DNA of 44,976 nucleotides from Ectocarpus siliculosus (taxonomy: Eukaryota > Sar > Phaeophyceae > Ectocarpales > Ectocarpaceae), in the NCBI GenBank assembly GCA_000310025.1, contig FN648368.1, positions 1 to 44,976 on the forward strand, in the 5' to 3' direction. The position numbers were made by a program, and so were the translations under genes. The notes below the pieces were generated by a model. That model was not told where the DNA came from. It searched no databases and worked only from the letters and a program-made list of their open reading frames with translations. Positions 1 to 11,176 of the stretch are shown one piece after another (within the stretch, counting starts at the first letter, position 1; every line of letters starts with the position of its first letter).

Positions 1-149
1 ACCAATCTACCGGGCTGTGTACGTTTTTCCATAATGTGTCAATGTTGGTGCCGGTATCAGGCCGGTATGGTACATGTCGTTCGTTACCTCCAAGCCGGCT
101 CAAAATGATCAAACCTTAGTCAAAACGTTTTCATGAGCCAACACATGGC

Positions 150-794
150 ATGCCGTTTTTTTGTACGTCATCTCTGTTCGTCCTCACAGAACTGGCTGTG
201 CGCTCAGGAGCATGCTTCGGGTCGGCGGTGCAGCGTACGAAAGCCCTTCAGATTCAGGTGGCTCAACATCAACCGGGGAAAAGCGCTGACACCAATGGCA
301 TCGTGGAAGAGTATGGCCTTCCGTTCGACATCCAACCGCTGCAGGAGGACCCCACGGCGACAGTGCGCAGAACGCACCCCTTGGGGAGCAATGCCGGGCC
401 TTACTACGGGCCTGACGCCCTGCACGACTGCAACCACGGGGATGACTGCCGCCAAAAGTACGGTGGGATAGACTCATGCGCCCAGCTCTCGGGGGTCAAC
501 CTCAACGCGCACGAGCAGAACCATGCGAAGAAGAAAAATTTTCTGCACATGTTGAATGTCATGAAATTTGACCGCTTTGCGTTCATGGTAACTCTGATCA
601 ACGAGACCGAGAATGAGGCAATAAACCGCAAATCGGTGGCAAACATGGTCAAGCGTGTTCGAGGCCATGGCTCGGAACGAGTAGAGATTTGCCAGGCTCA
701 GGTTTGGTTCTGCGGCAGATGCTTCTGCCAGAAGTCTCGAATGCGATCATTCGACCAGTTCGGCCGGGTCCGGCTGACCTTTGTTAAGCCATAG
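150..794 (+). CDS. Hypothetical protein fragment, possibly the C-terminus of a KDZ-type transposase
   Basis: An open frame of 214 codons ends at TAG 794. The first ~15 codons may be non-coding, because a good acceptor (cctcacag) lies near 188 and the frame from there reads as protein. Visible features are a Cys-rich patch (CNHGDDC near residues 93-99) followed by a helical stretch with NAHEQNHAKKKNFLHMLN and a Phe/Leu-rich segment ending in NETENEAIN. In KDZ (Kyakuja-Dileera-Zisupton) transposases the C-terminus carries a comparable pattern (N..EQ.N..L..M...F...L...N), so a decayed transposon fragment is my best guess. It could equally be an ordinary unknown gene whose 5' exons lie outside the window. 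No catalytic residues are visible. Confidence 0.3.
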   Translation: MPFFCTSSLFVLTELAVRSGACFGSAVQRTKALQIQVAQHQPGKSADTNGIVEEYGLPFDIQPLQEDPTATVRRTHPLGSNAGPYYGPDALHDCNHGDDCRQKYGGIDSCAQLSGVNLNAHEQNHAKKKNFLHMLNVMKFDRFAFMVTLINETENEAINRKSVANMVKRVRGHGSERVEICQAQVWFCGRCFCQKSRMRSFDQFGRVRLTFVKP

Positions 795-1377
795 CCATAC
801 TTTTGGGGGGGCTCGGATGTTGTTGTACGATGTCTCGGATGCTTTGTGGTACGGTGTCCGCTTGAGCTGAACCGCTTGCGCCATTACGTCATTTCGCCCG
901 GTTCGCAGTGGTGGGTAGAGTTAATTTTTTTTTGTAGTCTTTCGGCTGATGGTGTGTCGAGGCTGGTGGTAGGAGTATTCGGCTCCGCGTTTTGGGGGAT
1001 AGATACGTTTGGTTTTTCTTGAGGGGAATTCATTGGTTTCGCTACACGATAGGGTTGCTTCAAGAACTATTTCCGAGCCCACCGACGTTCCGTTTGTCAG
1101 CCTTTCACACCACTTCCAGTACTATCGACTGCTCGCTGTTTTTTGTGTTTCCAAGAGCGCGATGTATCTTTTGCCTTCGAGCCTTGGCTTGAAAGATGCG
1201 TATCCAAGGACAACCAGACCTGTTCCCAAATGTGAAAGTAACGAATTGTCGAAGAACCGTTTTTGATCCTATATCGAAAACAAGGCAGACCTACCTACCA
1301 TTGGGTTCAGCTCATTGCGTTCCATCCGGATGAGGGTAGAAATTATTTTGTGTTCTGTCCAAGAAAGTTGTCTGGTG

Positions 1378-1411
1378 CCCACTTGGCCACTTGCCCACTT
1401 GGCCACTTGGC
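1378..1411. repeat. 9-bp minisatellite, about 4 units
   Basis: Imperfect tandem copies of CCACTTGGC, with the second unit reading CCACTTGCC, in non-coding DNA just left of the TIR element. Confidence 0.8.
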
Positions 1412-1486
1412 AATAATTTTCAGGTTGCGTTTTGGCATTCAATACCATTTCGTCCTGGACTTGTGGTACGTACATGCCGTTTCGAG

Positions 1487-2294
1487 ATACCGTCATGGTC
1501 GGAGAGATGGCACCGGGTGCGATCGTTTTTTTAAATGTTCTTCCTTGAGTTTTTATCGCGCCCCGGTGCCATGTCTCCGACCCCGGTGCGGGAATGCAAT
1601 TAGATCTTTTTGATTACATTTTCAAGGCACCCCGGTGCGATCTCTCCGACCGGTGCGATCTCCGATGAAATACACACAGGTGTTGTATGAGTGGGAGCAT
1701 ACCGGTAACGGCAACGTAGGCTGGTACGTAACAGCTTTCCATACAGCGAGTGGTGTCGTGTTTGATGCGAGTTTGGCTATAGAGTGACGACAAGAAAGGA
1801 TGTCGTTTCCATCTGAGGTACTGGTACATACGGCATCAGTTGTCTTCCGCTTTCGTTTCGGTGTTCCTCTACGGATACCAGTACGTACGAAGCAACGTAC
1901 GAAGCAACAATAGCTTCGTGTTGTGTAAGGTGGGGTAGGATGTGGCTTGTACGTTGTGTGTCTAGTTGAGAGTATACGGTTGGCAACTTCCATACCAATT
2001 CAAATATGAAATCAACTGGCATCCCGTGTGAACCGCGACCATGCATACGTACATGCAGGGGTGGCGCTCCGCTGACACCATCCCCACATGTATAAGGAAC
2101 ACACATGTACCTCACTCCGGCAGCTGAAAATGAGCTCAATCTTTGGGTTTGGCGGTCGGTGTGCGATCTCACTGACCCCGGTGCGTAAATGGATGTAAAT
2201 CGTGCCGTTCTCGTATTTTTTTAGCAACCCCGTGCCATCTCCCCGACCGGTGCCACCTCTCAGACCGGTCCTATCTCTCCGACTATTACGGTAT
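1487..2294. mobile_element. 0.8-kb non-autonomous element with ~30-bp terminal inverted repeats
   Basis: The left end starts ATACCGTCATGGTCGGAGAG (1487) and the right end, read on the minus strand from 2294, starts ATACCGTAATAGTCGGAGAG. The two 30-bp termini agree at about 26 positions. The core GTCGGAGAGAT.G.ACCGG recurs inside both ends: about 1557-1582 is inverted relative to the left terminus, with more copies at 1630-1665, 2160-2185 and 2225-2283. This gives several subterminal repeats. No convincing coding sequence lies inside; the minus-strand frames there look like chance. A TA at each edge could be a target duplication but is ambiguous within the palindromic ends. A degenerate relative occurs at 34220-34412. 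It is probably a MITE-like or Foldback-like DNA element. Confidence 0.6.
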
Positions 2295-3715
2295 ATATTA
2301 AAGCTATGTTGTTTTCTTTCCGCGTTCACCCCTTCTAAACCAAAGCTTAACAAGCAGGCTATCGGCGAGACTATGTCGGCTCCTCTCTCCCCTCCTGCAA
2401 CTCCCCCTTCAACCAACTTCCCCTTCAACCTACATGAAGTCTACAAGTAAGTATGCTTCAGACAACGTGGCGACGACTCGCTCAAACCTGGTGTATAATA
2501 TCTCCTCAATATACCCTGCGCAAAAACTTTGGGTTTTTCTCGATAGTTTGACATGGGAAGGTGTTGAATCTAGTATCTGCCATTTGCAACCTACATGGGA
2601 GCAGATCATCTGCGATGTGTGCCTGTAAATGCAGCAGCCTACCCGCCTGGACCGATTTCCAAACATCAATTACTCCACGAAGAGAATGCGTGCATGAAAC
2701 GACTGTTTCAGAAGGCTCTTGACAGAGCGGCTTCAACGCCGCCGTTTCCGGCGCTGCCACGCTTCTGCTGTGAAAGAATGGAGCTTGGAAAATCGGTCGA
2801 GGGGGTGTGATATCTTGTGTCATACCTTGTTTAGGTGTAGCCTGAGCCGGAAATGGGTAGGCTTTCGACGCCTTATAGGGTGGCTGTGGGGGATTGGGGG
2901 AAACATGCTTCTTCAGACGTCGTATGGGTTGTTGTGCAGTGTTGTGCCTGGTTGGACGTTGGCAAGCTATCAATCTGGAAGCAGATGGCAGCGGCAGATC
3001 TGGATGCTGATGCGCCTACCTCTAGCGTTGCGGGGCAATCGGTTGTTTCTTTCGTGTACAGCCAGCGCAGAAAGCGGTTCCGGTCATCTCGAAGCTGTGC
3101 AAAGGCCTAGACCTACAGCACCTAGACTCAGCTAGATATTCCACTCGCTCTTCGTACAGCAGCAGTACACGCCCTACCGAACGGCCGGCAGCCCGGTAGC
3201 GCGCACATACAAATCGGTGCCCCCGACAACAGTCTACATTGTAGACTAATTGATTGCTTTCGGCGGTCCTGACATGTTTTTCTAGCAGCATTCTTCTCCT
3301 CCCCTACACACCATGAGTCCCCTGTGCGCGCAGGAACATACTCCACTGAACATACGAGCAGGCGGGCTCTGCAAGCCTGCACAGCTCGGGCTTCAGTGTG
3401 CAAGCTAGCAGAGCTGAGCTAGCCGAGTACCACCTCCAAACCGTCAAGAACCGCGTGCGCGCGCGCCCAAAAAGTACGGCATGCTTTCCGAACCTTCCGG
3501 AAACCCTACCCCCGAACCCCCTAAAGATCCTTTCGCACGATTGGTAATCCGACCTCCTACGGTTCTTGCGGCATAATAGCTGCCGGTTCGCAGAACTTGA
3601 GCGAGAGAGACCAGAGACTGGCGAGAGCGCACGATGGACGGGCGTATGTGCGCCGGTGCAGAGGCGTTTGTTGGTACCGGACGGCGCCATAGGGGAGTGA
3701 ACTTGGGAGGAAAAT
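2295..3715. other. Intergenic stretch upstream of the LRR gene
   Basis: There are several short overlapping frames on both strands (longest 155 codons, minus, 2506-2973) without family resemblance or a coherent splice structure. I see no gene here. The last few hundred bases (about 3400-3715) precede the LRR gene start and presumably contain its promoter, but no TATA box or other defined element is evident. Confidence 0.4.
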
Positions 3716-3931
3716 ATGGGTGTCGCCATGTCCCTAGAGGAGCTTGGTGCTCTAAGCGTTGTGGAACTCGCAGATTTAGCGCCCCCGGAGTACCGTCAGG
3801 CGTCCATCGATTTTGGCATCGATGGACACATGCTGACGAGTCTGCCTTTAGATCAACTCAGCGATGCCCTAGGTCGTGCAGGGGTGGACGATAAGCAGCA
3901 TTTGGTCTACCTGCTGGAGGAAATCGAAAAC
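3716..3931 (+). other. Exon 1 of the LRR gene: SAM-like domain
   Basis: Seventy-two codons. The segment IDGHMLTSLPLDQLSDALG followed by a Gly/Val turn and a Leu-rich helix matches the helix 3-5 pattern of sterile alpha motif domains (G..LL.L....L...G.....r..ll..i). It ends in phase 0 at a clean donor (AAC|gtgaga) that joins in frame to the acceptor at 4187-4188. Read without splicing, the frame stops at TGA 3944-3946 and would encode only a 76-residue peptide. SAM domains usually mediate oligomerisation, which would suit a receptor scaffold. Confidence 0.55.
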
Positions 3932-6900
3932 GTGAGAGAGCTGTGACGGATACCGACGAACCCGACAACGTCACACGGAACGAAGGCCCATCGGTTGCGT
4001 TGCTCATCGAACAGCGATCGTCACATGATATGTATTCGCACTCGCACACGCTAGGTGTGCAGTTGTGCAAAATGGTTTCAACACTCCTTTGAAAATACAG
4101 CCCTCCTTCCGATCTACGGAATCATAATTCGTAGCCCTCTTCAACTTGACGTGTTCTCGCCATCACCCCGATGTTTTCGATTAACCAGATTCGATGCCCG
4201 AGGATCGACCCAAGCAAGCTAGATCGCGAAAATCTTCGGGCGATTCTCGAAAGATCTGATTCCAATGACCGCGAAGAACTTTCGGGCAGGTCGGAGTGGA
4301 GCGGCGTTTCAGTGGACAGTGATGACAGAATCATCGTGCTCAACGTTACCAACAGGACCCTCTCGGGAGAGCTGCCAGCCGCGCTCTTCGAGATATCGAA
4401 CCTCGAGTACCTACACGCCACCTCGAACCTCTTCACCGGTGAGAGAGCCCATCAAATACGCCGGAAAAAACAAAATATCGCAGTAGGATATCCGTTTCGT
4501 TCTTTCGGGAAGGTGATGTATAGCAACCTAGACTGTTACTGTAGGTAAAGGGCTAGCAGTTGAAAGGCCCTGGGATTGGTTCATCCCTAGCGCACCGCAG
4601 ATATGCTCTCTTTCTGCCCCAGGCGTACACTGCAATCGGAAAGAGCAGACTTTGGTGCACGCTGCAGTTGATGACGCTGCTAATGGTCCCGACGCTGTCT
4701 CGAGGATCGCAAAGACAGCAGCGGCTTTAGGGGTAGGAGAAATTCGAGGAATGGGCCCCTTGATGCATGTGGAATAGTTCGCGTGTGGCTACAGGAGCTT
4801 TCGTTTGAAAGTCGATCACTACGATCACTACACCACACCCCCGCATCCTGTCTCAGACATATCCCGTGCTTGCCCTTCTCGTGCCTCTTCTTGGGGGGAA
4901 ATTTATGGATCTCTCCTTGTACAAAACTTCCCGTAGGCGCCATCCCCGACACCATCGGTGGTCTCAAACGGTTGGTCTCACTCAAGCTCGACCACAACAG
5001 CTTGACGGGACGAATACCGGGCTCGTTGACCCGCCTCACCAGTCTAACAGCTCTCGATTTTGCATGGAACAAGCTGACAGGAACAATCCCGATGAAGATC
5101 GGCACCATGACCTCCCTCCGCAAGCTTAGCCTAGGCGCAAACAAGGCAAGGCGCTGGATCTCGTCCCCGTTGCCGACAGCTTGAACAGGAGTAGGTTATT
5201 CTCATCGGCAAAGGGAGCAATAGTCTTCGTTCCTTCATAGTTCCGACTTCATCCCGGGCTACCTCTCGTATGTCCACCCATGTAGTAGGGCCGCAATTGA
5301 GGAACCCCACATGTAGCTGTTGGTCTCCCTCATACCGATACCTTCCGACTGTTAGGGCAACCACACGTAGCGTAGCCGGTGGATAACTTCGTCCCTCAAC
5401 GCCCCTCTGTCGTTGGTAACCTGCGCGGGGTAATATTAGCTGAACGGTGCAATCCCCAGAGAGCTGGCTTCGCTGCACTTCCTCGTCGAGCTGCGCTTAC
5501 GAGAGAACAGGCTTGCGGGAAAAATTCCACCGATGTTGGGGAACATGCAGTCACTCCAGGTACACGGATTCGAGCGAGTGCTCTATCGAACGTATACTCT
5601 CTCGACAACGCTCACACGACGACCAAGCTCGTTGAGCAGAATGACAATTGCAGAATCAATGACTCAAGGCATGCCAAGACCAACCTCTAGTCGCGGCCGT
5701 CCTACGTGCAGTAGCACCCGAAAAACAACGCAAACCGTCGAAGGCATCGTCGCTGGCCGACTCATACTGACACGCGTGCCCCTATGCAGGGTACGGTTTC
5801 AGCCGCAATGTCGCATTCACTCTCTTCTATGCTCTGCTAGCGACTCATGTCATTATCAACGATAAGTCCCCCAACCCCGGCGGGTGGTCAATGGTCTACC
5901 CGCTAAGGCATACAAAACATGAGTACGCCCCCCCCAGTAACGTCTGGTCGTCGGGAATACAGGTGCTCGACTTGACCTCGAATGTCCTTCAAGGTCATAT
6001 TCCCGAGAGCCTGGGTGAGATGACCAATCTTCGGGAGCTGTGGCTGGGGTACGTGTGTTCGTAAACTAACGGCTGGCATTCAGTCTTATAGCGATTTTAG
6101 TTTTGTTGGGCGTGCGCATTGTTTGGGTCGACCAAGTATCGTGCCTCTACTAGCAGGACTCCTGCGAAGGAGGAAGATTTGGTTAGACGTATCATGACCA
6201 TTGTTTGCTGGAAGACACTATCACCACCACCACCACCACCACCATCGCCGTCACAGCAGCAACAACAACACTAGCAGCAATGGCGACGTCGCGACCACCA
6301 CCAGGAAAACGAAATATCAAGCACTTACGCAATGCAACCACACGTAGCCGGTGGTACGGTGATTTGCTGCATGTGGTTGCACTTGCCTGGCTCTTGAACA
6401 TAGCGATGCTGAAGCAAATGCCTCGTTCCATCTACGTTTTGCTGTCGTCTCCGTTGTTTTACAGAGATAACCGAGTTGTCGGAGGTATTCCCGAGCCTCT
6501 GAGCAAATTGGAAGACCTGCAAAGTCTTGATTTGTCACGCAACAAGGTAAGTTTGTTCTCGACAATTGGGGAAAGCTGACTATGCAGGCGCTTTGTAATC
6601 AAAATGAATACGAGAAGGCAATTTGCAGAGCATGGCTTTGAGCATTCTCAATCTCGTGCAGCACTCGGAACACAAATTTTCCAGCTGCGAGACGATCCAG
6701 ATGTGATTGCTGCACACAACCTATAACACATTCAATGCCACAAACTCGTCACCCTCTTCGTCGGTTCGGCGCCAAGGACAACATACTGATGCCGTAAATA
6801 CCCGACCCTTTTTTCTAGCTCGCAGGGAAGATACACCCTCATGTTTTGAGCGCGCTCTCTTCATCTTTGGTGTACCTCAATCTCGGCCACAACGCCTTCG

Positions 6901-9900
6901 AAGGGGACCTCCCGGTTTCCCCCCTTTCTCCTCACTCTGCGGGAGGTAGGGTGCGGAGAGGATCAACCTCCGGCTCTCCATCTGAAGGACAAGGAAGGAG
7001 CAGCAGGAGGAGAAGGAGTGAGTCCGCGGCAGGGGTTGTGTCTGCTTCTCCACTCTCCTACTTGAACCTTTGCCACAACAAGTTCACTGGGCGTGTTTCC
7101 GAGGAAATAGGAAGCCTCACCTCTCTGGAGACCCTGGATTTGTCTCACAATAAGCTTGAAGGCGGCCTTCCACCCGACATTAGGAGCTGCATCTCCCTGA
7201 GGGTACTGTCCTTGTCTCGGTGTGGCCTCTCCGGGATCCTGGAAGGAGACGACGGAGGGGGGCTGGGAAGGCTGAGCTCGTTGGAAACTCTGCGACTCGA
7301 TGGAAACACTTTTCACGGGATTGTACCTGCGGCGCTCGGCAACTTGGCGCACCTCGAAGTTCTTCAGCTACAGGTTTGCTTGTGTACTGAGGTTTAGCTG
7401 TCACACAACAAACAGAGTAATCGCTGGGGTTCCATTGTTGGTGGCATAGAGGAAAGGCTTCACGCTCATTTTAACTATAGCCCAATATGACGACTCGTCT
7501 CTTCGTTATTCCTGCGGTACGCTGTTGCTTCCTTTTCGGTATTCTCCCAAGTGTAATTGTTTCAGCGGGTATCTGCCTTCGACGCTAGGGCAGCTGGATC
7601 GGTTGTGGGCACTCACAGTTCGGGACAACAATCTCTCGGGCAGGGTATGTACCCAGAATTGTTCAGCAGACGCTTTTCTTTTTCAAGAACACGGGGTGGA
7701 GCATGCCGTAGTAGACTGCAGTACTAGCGCTTCTTCCTGTTCCTTGGAAACTGGCCTTACAGTGGGCAGTCGGCACCCGGGAAAAGCGGACGCGCACGAG
7801 ATAAATTCTATAACATTTTCCTGTTTTGAATCGGTGTTCGTCGTCTTTGTTCACATTCACACGTCAAAAGCTGTGCTACTCGTGCTTTTCTTCTATAGAG
7901 TCTCTTGACTGCTCGAACTCAGAGCTGTCATAGCATCTCCAAGCTGTCGTAGGATCTCCAAATCCTGCGACCACACCTGTGGGCGTTCAATGTCAACATC
8001 CAACCGCATTCTCCCTCAGGTCCCCGAATCCCTGGGCTGCTTAACTGGACTGCGCTCTCTCCGCCTCGAGGAGAACCCCTCTCTCCGAGGTCCTATTCCC
8101 GACCAGCTGGCGTCCGGAGTGAATTGCAACGTTCGCGCGGACCAGCCAGTGCTGGACGACACGGAGGCGACCATGCTCGGTTCGAGATTGGACGAGTGGT
8201 TTCTGATGCCGCGGAAGGCACGTGGGAAAAGCTGAAAAGCTTAAACTACAGCAAAGGCTGCTAACAGACCTATCACCAACTTCACACTGCGACATTGGTA
8301 TTTTGGTCTCGGAGGGGAGCAGGATTTGGTTGGTGTTTCCAGAATATATGGCAATGAACCGAGGGATGCCGCGTTGTAGGAAAACGGGATGCCTTAGGAA
8401 AGTTGTTGACACTTGGACTTTTCGAAGAACAACCGATCGTGTCACTCACGACCAGGCTCCCTCTCGATTCAGAATGCGTATCTGTTTTCACTTTCATTGT
8501 CTTGTGGATGTCTTAACCTTTGCCGGCGCTCCAGCGGGAGACGCTGTTTGTGGGCCCACATCGTTTTGTTACACGATACCTTACGACCTTGGTACTGATG
8601 TTGTGCCTGACCTGACCCATGCCTCTCCTCCCTAATCCACCTGTTGCAGGCGTTCCAGAACTTGCAAGATTTTCCGGGCCACACCGCGGTGCGCCCTTGC
8701 TTGGTTCGTCATGCGACTACTGTAGTCCCGTATGAATGCCACGTCTTTACTGAAGCGAAGGCACGCAAGGTCGTCGTGCATCGAAAGGAGGTGGCTTTTT
8801 TTTCCCACTGCTGGGATCTGCCGCCTAACCAGGTGTGATTAAATGAGCGCAGAGAAAGGTGGGTGTTTGGGGTACTTGGCTACAAGATGCGATCTGCAGA
8901 GAATATGTATGTGTGTGGGGGGTATACTGGTGGGGGTTCCAAGTGCGGGGCCCCTCGTGAGAGCCCGCGCATGTGTTCATTGTGTCTGCGAGAGATACTG
9001 TGTATGCTGTGCTGGAAGAGCACGTGTGTATTAAGCAAGGCTATATATCATCTGCATGGGTCCTCTGGGCTAACATAGTCCCCAGACAGACATCATACCG
9101 TGGGTGGGCACGGTATCCTCCGTTGGTGGTCACGAGGGTATACAAACAGTGGGCATCTCGTGTATCATCGCCGCCACATATTTTACAGTCCCACAAAGCC
9201 AAGTCACTCATTCATCTACCCTCGTAAGGTTGTACACCGCACAAGACGTGAACCTTCCTACGCCACTTTACGCCTCTCGCCCCTCGGAAAAATACAGTGC
9301 CCGCCGAAACCAAAGCTTCTTGGTGGACCTCACCCGGACACGCCCGATCGCACCAAGCTGCGGCACATGAAAGCTTGCCTAGAGGATGCCCCATCGAGCG
9401 TAAAGTACGTCTGGGTAGACATGCTTTGTGTGCCTCTGGCGGACTCACGGAGGCGTAGAGCTGCTGGGCGATCGGTGCCCTTCTTCGTGCAAAAGTGAGG
9501 AATGAAACTGGCAATAAAAAAAACAACGAGTGAAAATCCGACAACATTTCCTGTGATGAAGCAAGCGTTGGTTGCAAATGGCAAGGTCTGCGGTCTATAT
9601 GTCTCGAGGATACATACCGATGAAGAACATGGTACCGGTATGTTCCGGTTTGGCTGTGTGGTGGGGCGCGCACAGGAGACCAAAAGGCGGGGGGTACCAC
9701 ATACTTTCCCCCAAGGTATGAGCTTGGAAGTCGCACCCCTTTCGTTCGACGAGTCCGACTGTGAGTAGTTCACCTCGAGATACCTACTTGACGTGCTTTT
9801 GGGTGGCTCCGTCAAAGCCGGGCAATTCTCGTGTACGTTGACACCAAATGATCACATCAATGGCGGTATGTCGACGACACGACCTCAACCATCTTCATAA

Positions 9901-11176
9901 CTATCCAACCCTATGCAGCCTGACGACGAATTACTGGGTAGAATCTAAAGGATTTATATCCCGCTATTTCGCTAATGTGCATATGGACACACGCATGTGT
10001 CGTTCATGGCTTTGCGAAAGCTCCGGGAGGTTCTACATCTTAGCCCACGACAGTGCCAGCCTCCAACGCCACAAGAAGCGCGGGTGGTGCCGCCTAGAGG
10101 CTCTCTGCGCTGCGTGCCCATACCAGCATTGCCAAGTCGAATCGGCATTCTCCGCGAAGGTAAACTTGTCCGGCCGTGCCTGGGGGTATGCTGCAGGAAC
10201 AACCTCCCTACTGAATTTGTATGTGTCCTATTTGCTGGATTGAAAGGAGATGGGCTGGTCTGATCTGCTGACAGTGCATAGGGCAACGAAGGCCACGAGA
10301 AAATCGCACATCCAATTTTCATAGCCGTCTCACAACACCCCGCACGGCCTTCTCGTTCTCGTGTTCCCGAAGCAGCCTGCACGGAAGTCGGCGACGGCAC
10401 GATATGTGTACGACGCAATTGAGTGCTACGTGAGCACATGGGACAATGGGGCGAGATACGAGGCACGGATAAAGAATGGTCAAGAACTGGGGGCAGCAGG
10501 GTTCCTCGGGAATCCTGTGACGGGTAAGGTAAGGCTAGGCTACGGGCGGTGGGAGCAGCCATCAGTGTCAAACTGCGGTGGGAGCTTGGCTGCGCTTCTA
10601 GCCCGGACACGGGCGAGTCTGCGGTGTCCGGAAAATTTCAACTCGGTATCGTTCGGTCCTCCCCTCCTTCCGAACGAGAAATCGCCGTGTTTCCTGTACC
10701 GCCCGTTGCTCGAAATAGGCTCTGAAATATCCTCCCACGCTCCCACGCTCCCACCCTCCGTGTCCGCGCAACCGTGAATGTGGAGCATTGAAGATCACGT
10801 CCAACGACTGTCGACGTTGCCGAGCCCCCACCCCTTCCAACGTTTCATTTGGTGTCTCAGAACCTAGTGTCGCTCGAAATCTCGTTCTCCACAGTTGAGT
10901 GACCCGACGGACCGCCAGTTCATCGCAGAGGCCGCGTTGGGGGCGATCAATGCGATGGAGATGTCCGGCCGAATGGACTCGGAGATGGTCAAGCCGTTGC
11001 GATTGACATGCAAAAGGATTCTCTACGGCTCGCAAGGCTGGGAGGGGCAGGGAGAAGACGTACAAAAGGCTCCGTCTCTGGCGTTGGAAGAGTCACGATC
11101 AGCTACTGCCGCTAGCAGCATAGGCGGCACCGTCAGCAGCAAAGGGGGGCTAGTTCTCCCCAGAATCGGTACATAG
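3716..11176 (+). CDS. SAM-like / LRR / HET-like multidomain receptor-type protein, 14 exons, 937 aa
   Basis: Exons: 3716-3931, 4189-4438, 4937-5145, 5440-5559, 5963-6048, 6465-6546, 6819-7373, 7552-7644, 8020-8217, 8650-8832, 9298-9494, 10021-10159, 10325-10528, 10895-11176 (stop TAG). All phases close and the sum is 2814 nt. Residues 1-72 form a SAM-like helical domain. Residues ~73-130 are an LRR N-terminal cap with SEWSGVSVDSD. About 130-580 are plant-type 23-24-residue LRRs (L..L.L..N.L.G.IP). About 604-776 carry FFSHCW, YVWVDMLCVP and GWCRLEA, spaced as in HET/TIR-like domains. The Ser/Gly-rich tail ends in VLPRIGT. No signal peptide or membrane span is seen, so it is probably intracellular. 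Two introns (5146-5439, 8218-8649) use GC donors. The start could also be the ATG at 3728. The role in pathogen recognition is inferred from architecture. Confidence 0.8.
5146..5439 (+). other. GC-AG intron 3 of the LRR gene
   Basis: The exon ends AACAAG and is followed by gcaagg; the intron ends taatattag before CTGAACGGT. Joining gives the LRR core GANK|LNGAIP in phase 0. No GT donor nearby restores the frame. GC donors with the AG|GCAAG context are the known minor variant. Confidence 0.75.
6222..6244. repeat. (CAC)n microsatellite in intron 5
   Basis: About seven to eight CAC units lie inside the LRR-gene intron 6049-6464, followed by a degenerate CAG/CAA-rich stretch to about 6280. Confidence 0.9.
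8650..10159 (+). other. HET / TIR-like effector domain exons 10-12
   Basis: Three exons (8650-8832, 9298-9494, 10021-10159) carry the conserved-looking blocks KEVAFFSHCWD (residues ~650-659), KYVWVDMLCVPLAD (~700-713) and SGRFYILAHD...RGWCRLEALC (731-760). Fungal HET domains have an (A/S)LSY.WG block, a (W)ID.LCI.Q block and a later GW..QE block in the same order. The match is by pattern only and no alignment could be run. In fungi HET domains are cell-death effectors; a similar role here is inference. Confidence 0.55.

Larger units (their letters stand above)
4189..8217 (+). other. LRR-coding exons 2-9
   Basis: Eight exons encode at least eight LRRs of the plant-specific type. Clear examples are LDHNSLTGRIPGSLTRL (exon 3), ENRLAGKIPPMLGNM (exon 4), LTSNVLQGHIPESLGEM (exon 5), NRVVGGIPEPLSKL (exon 6) and NKLEGGLPPDIRSC (exon 7). 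Introns repeatedly fall in or next to the LxLxxN core: GANK|LNG, SRNK|LAG and LQLQ|CNCFSG. Exon 7 is larger and carries four repeats plus a Ser/Arg-rich insert near 6946-7032. Most junctions are phase 0, so single exons could be gained or lost without breaking the frame. Confidence 0.8.
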
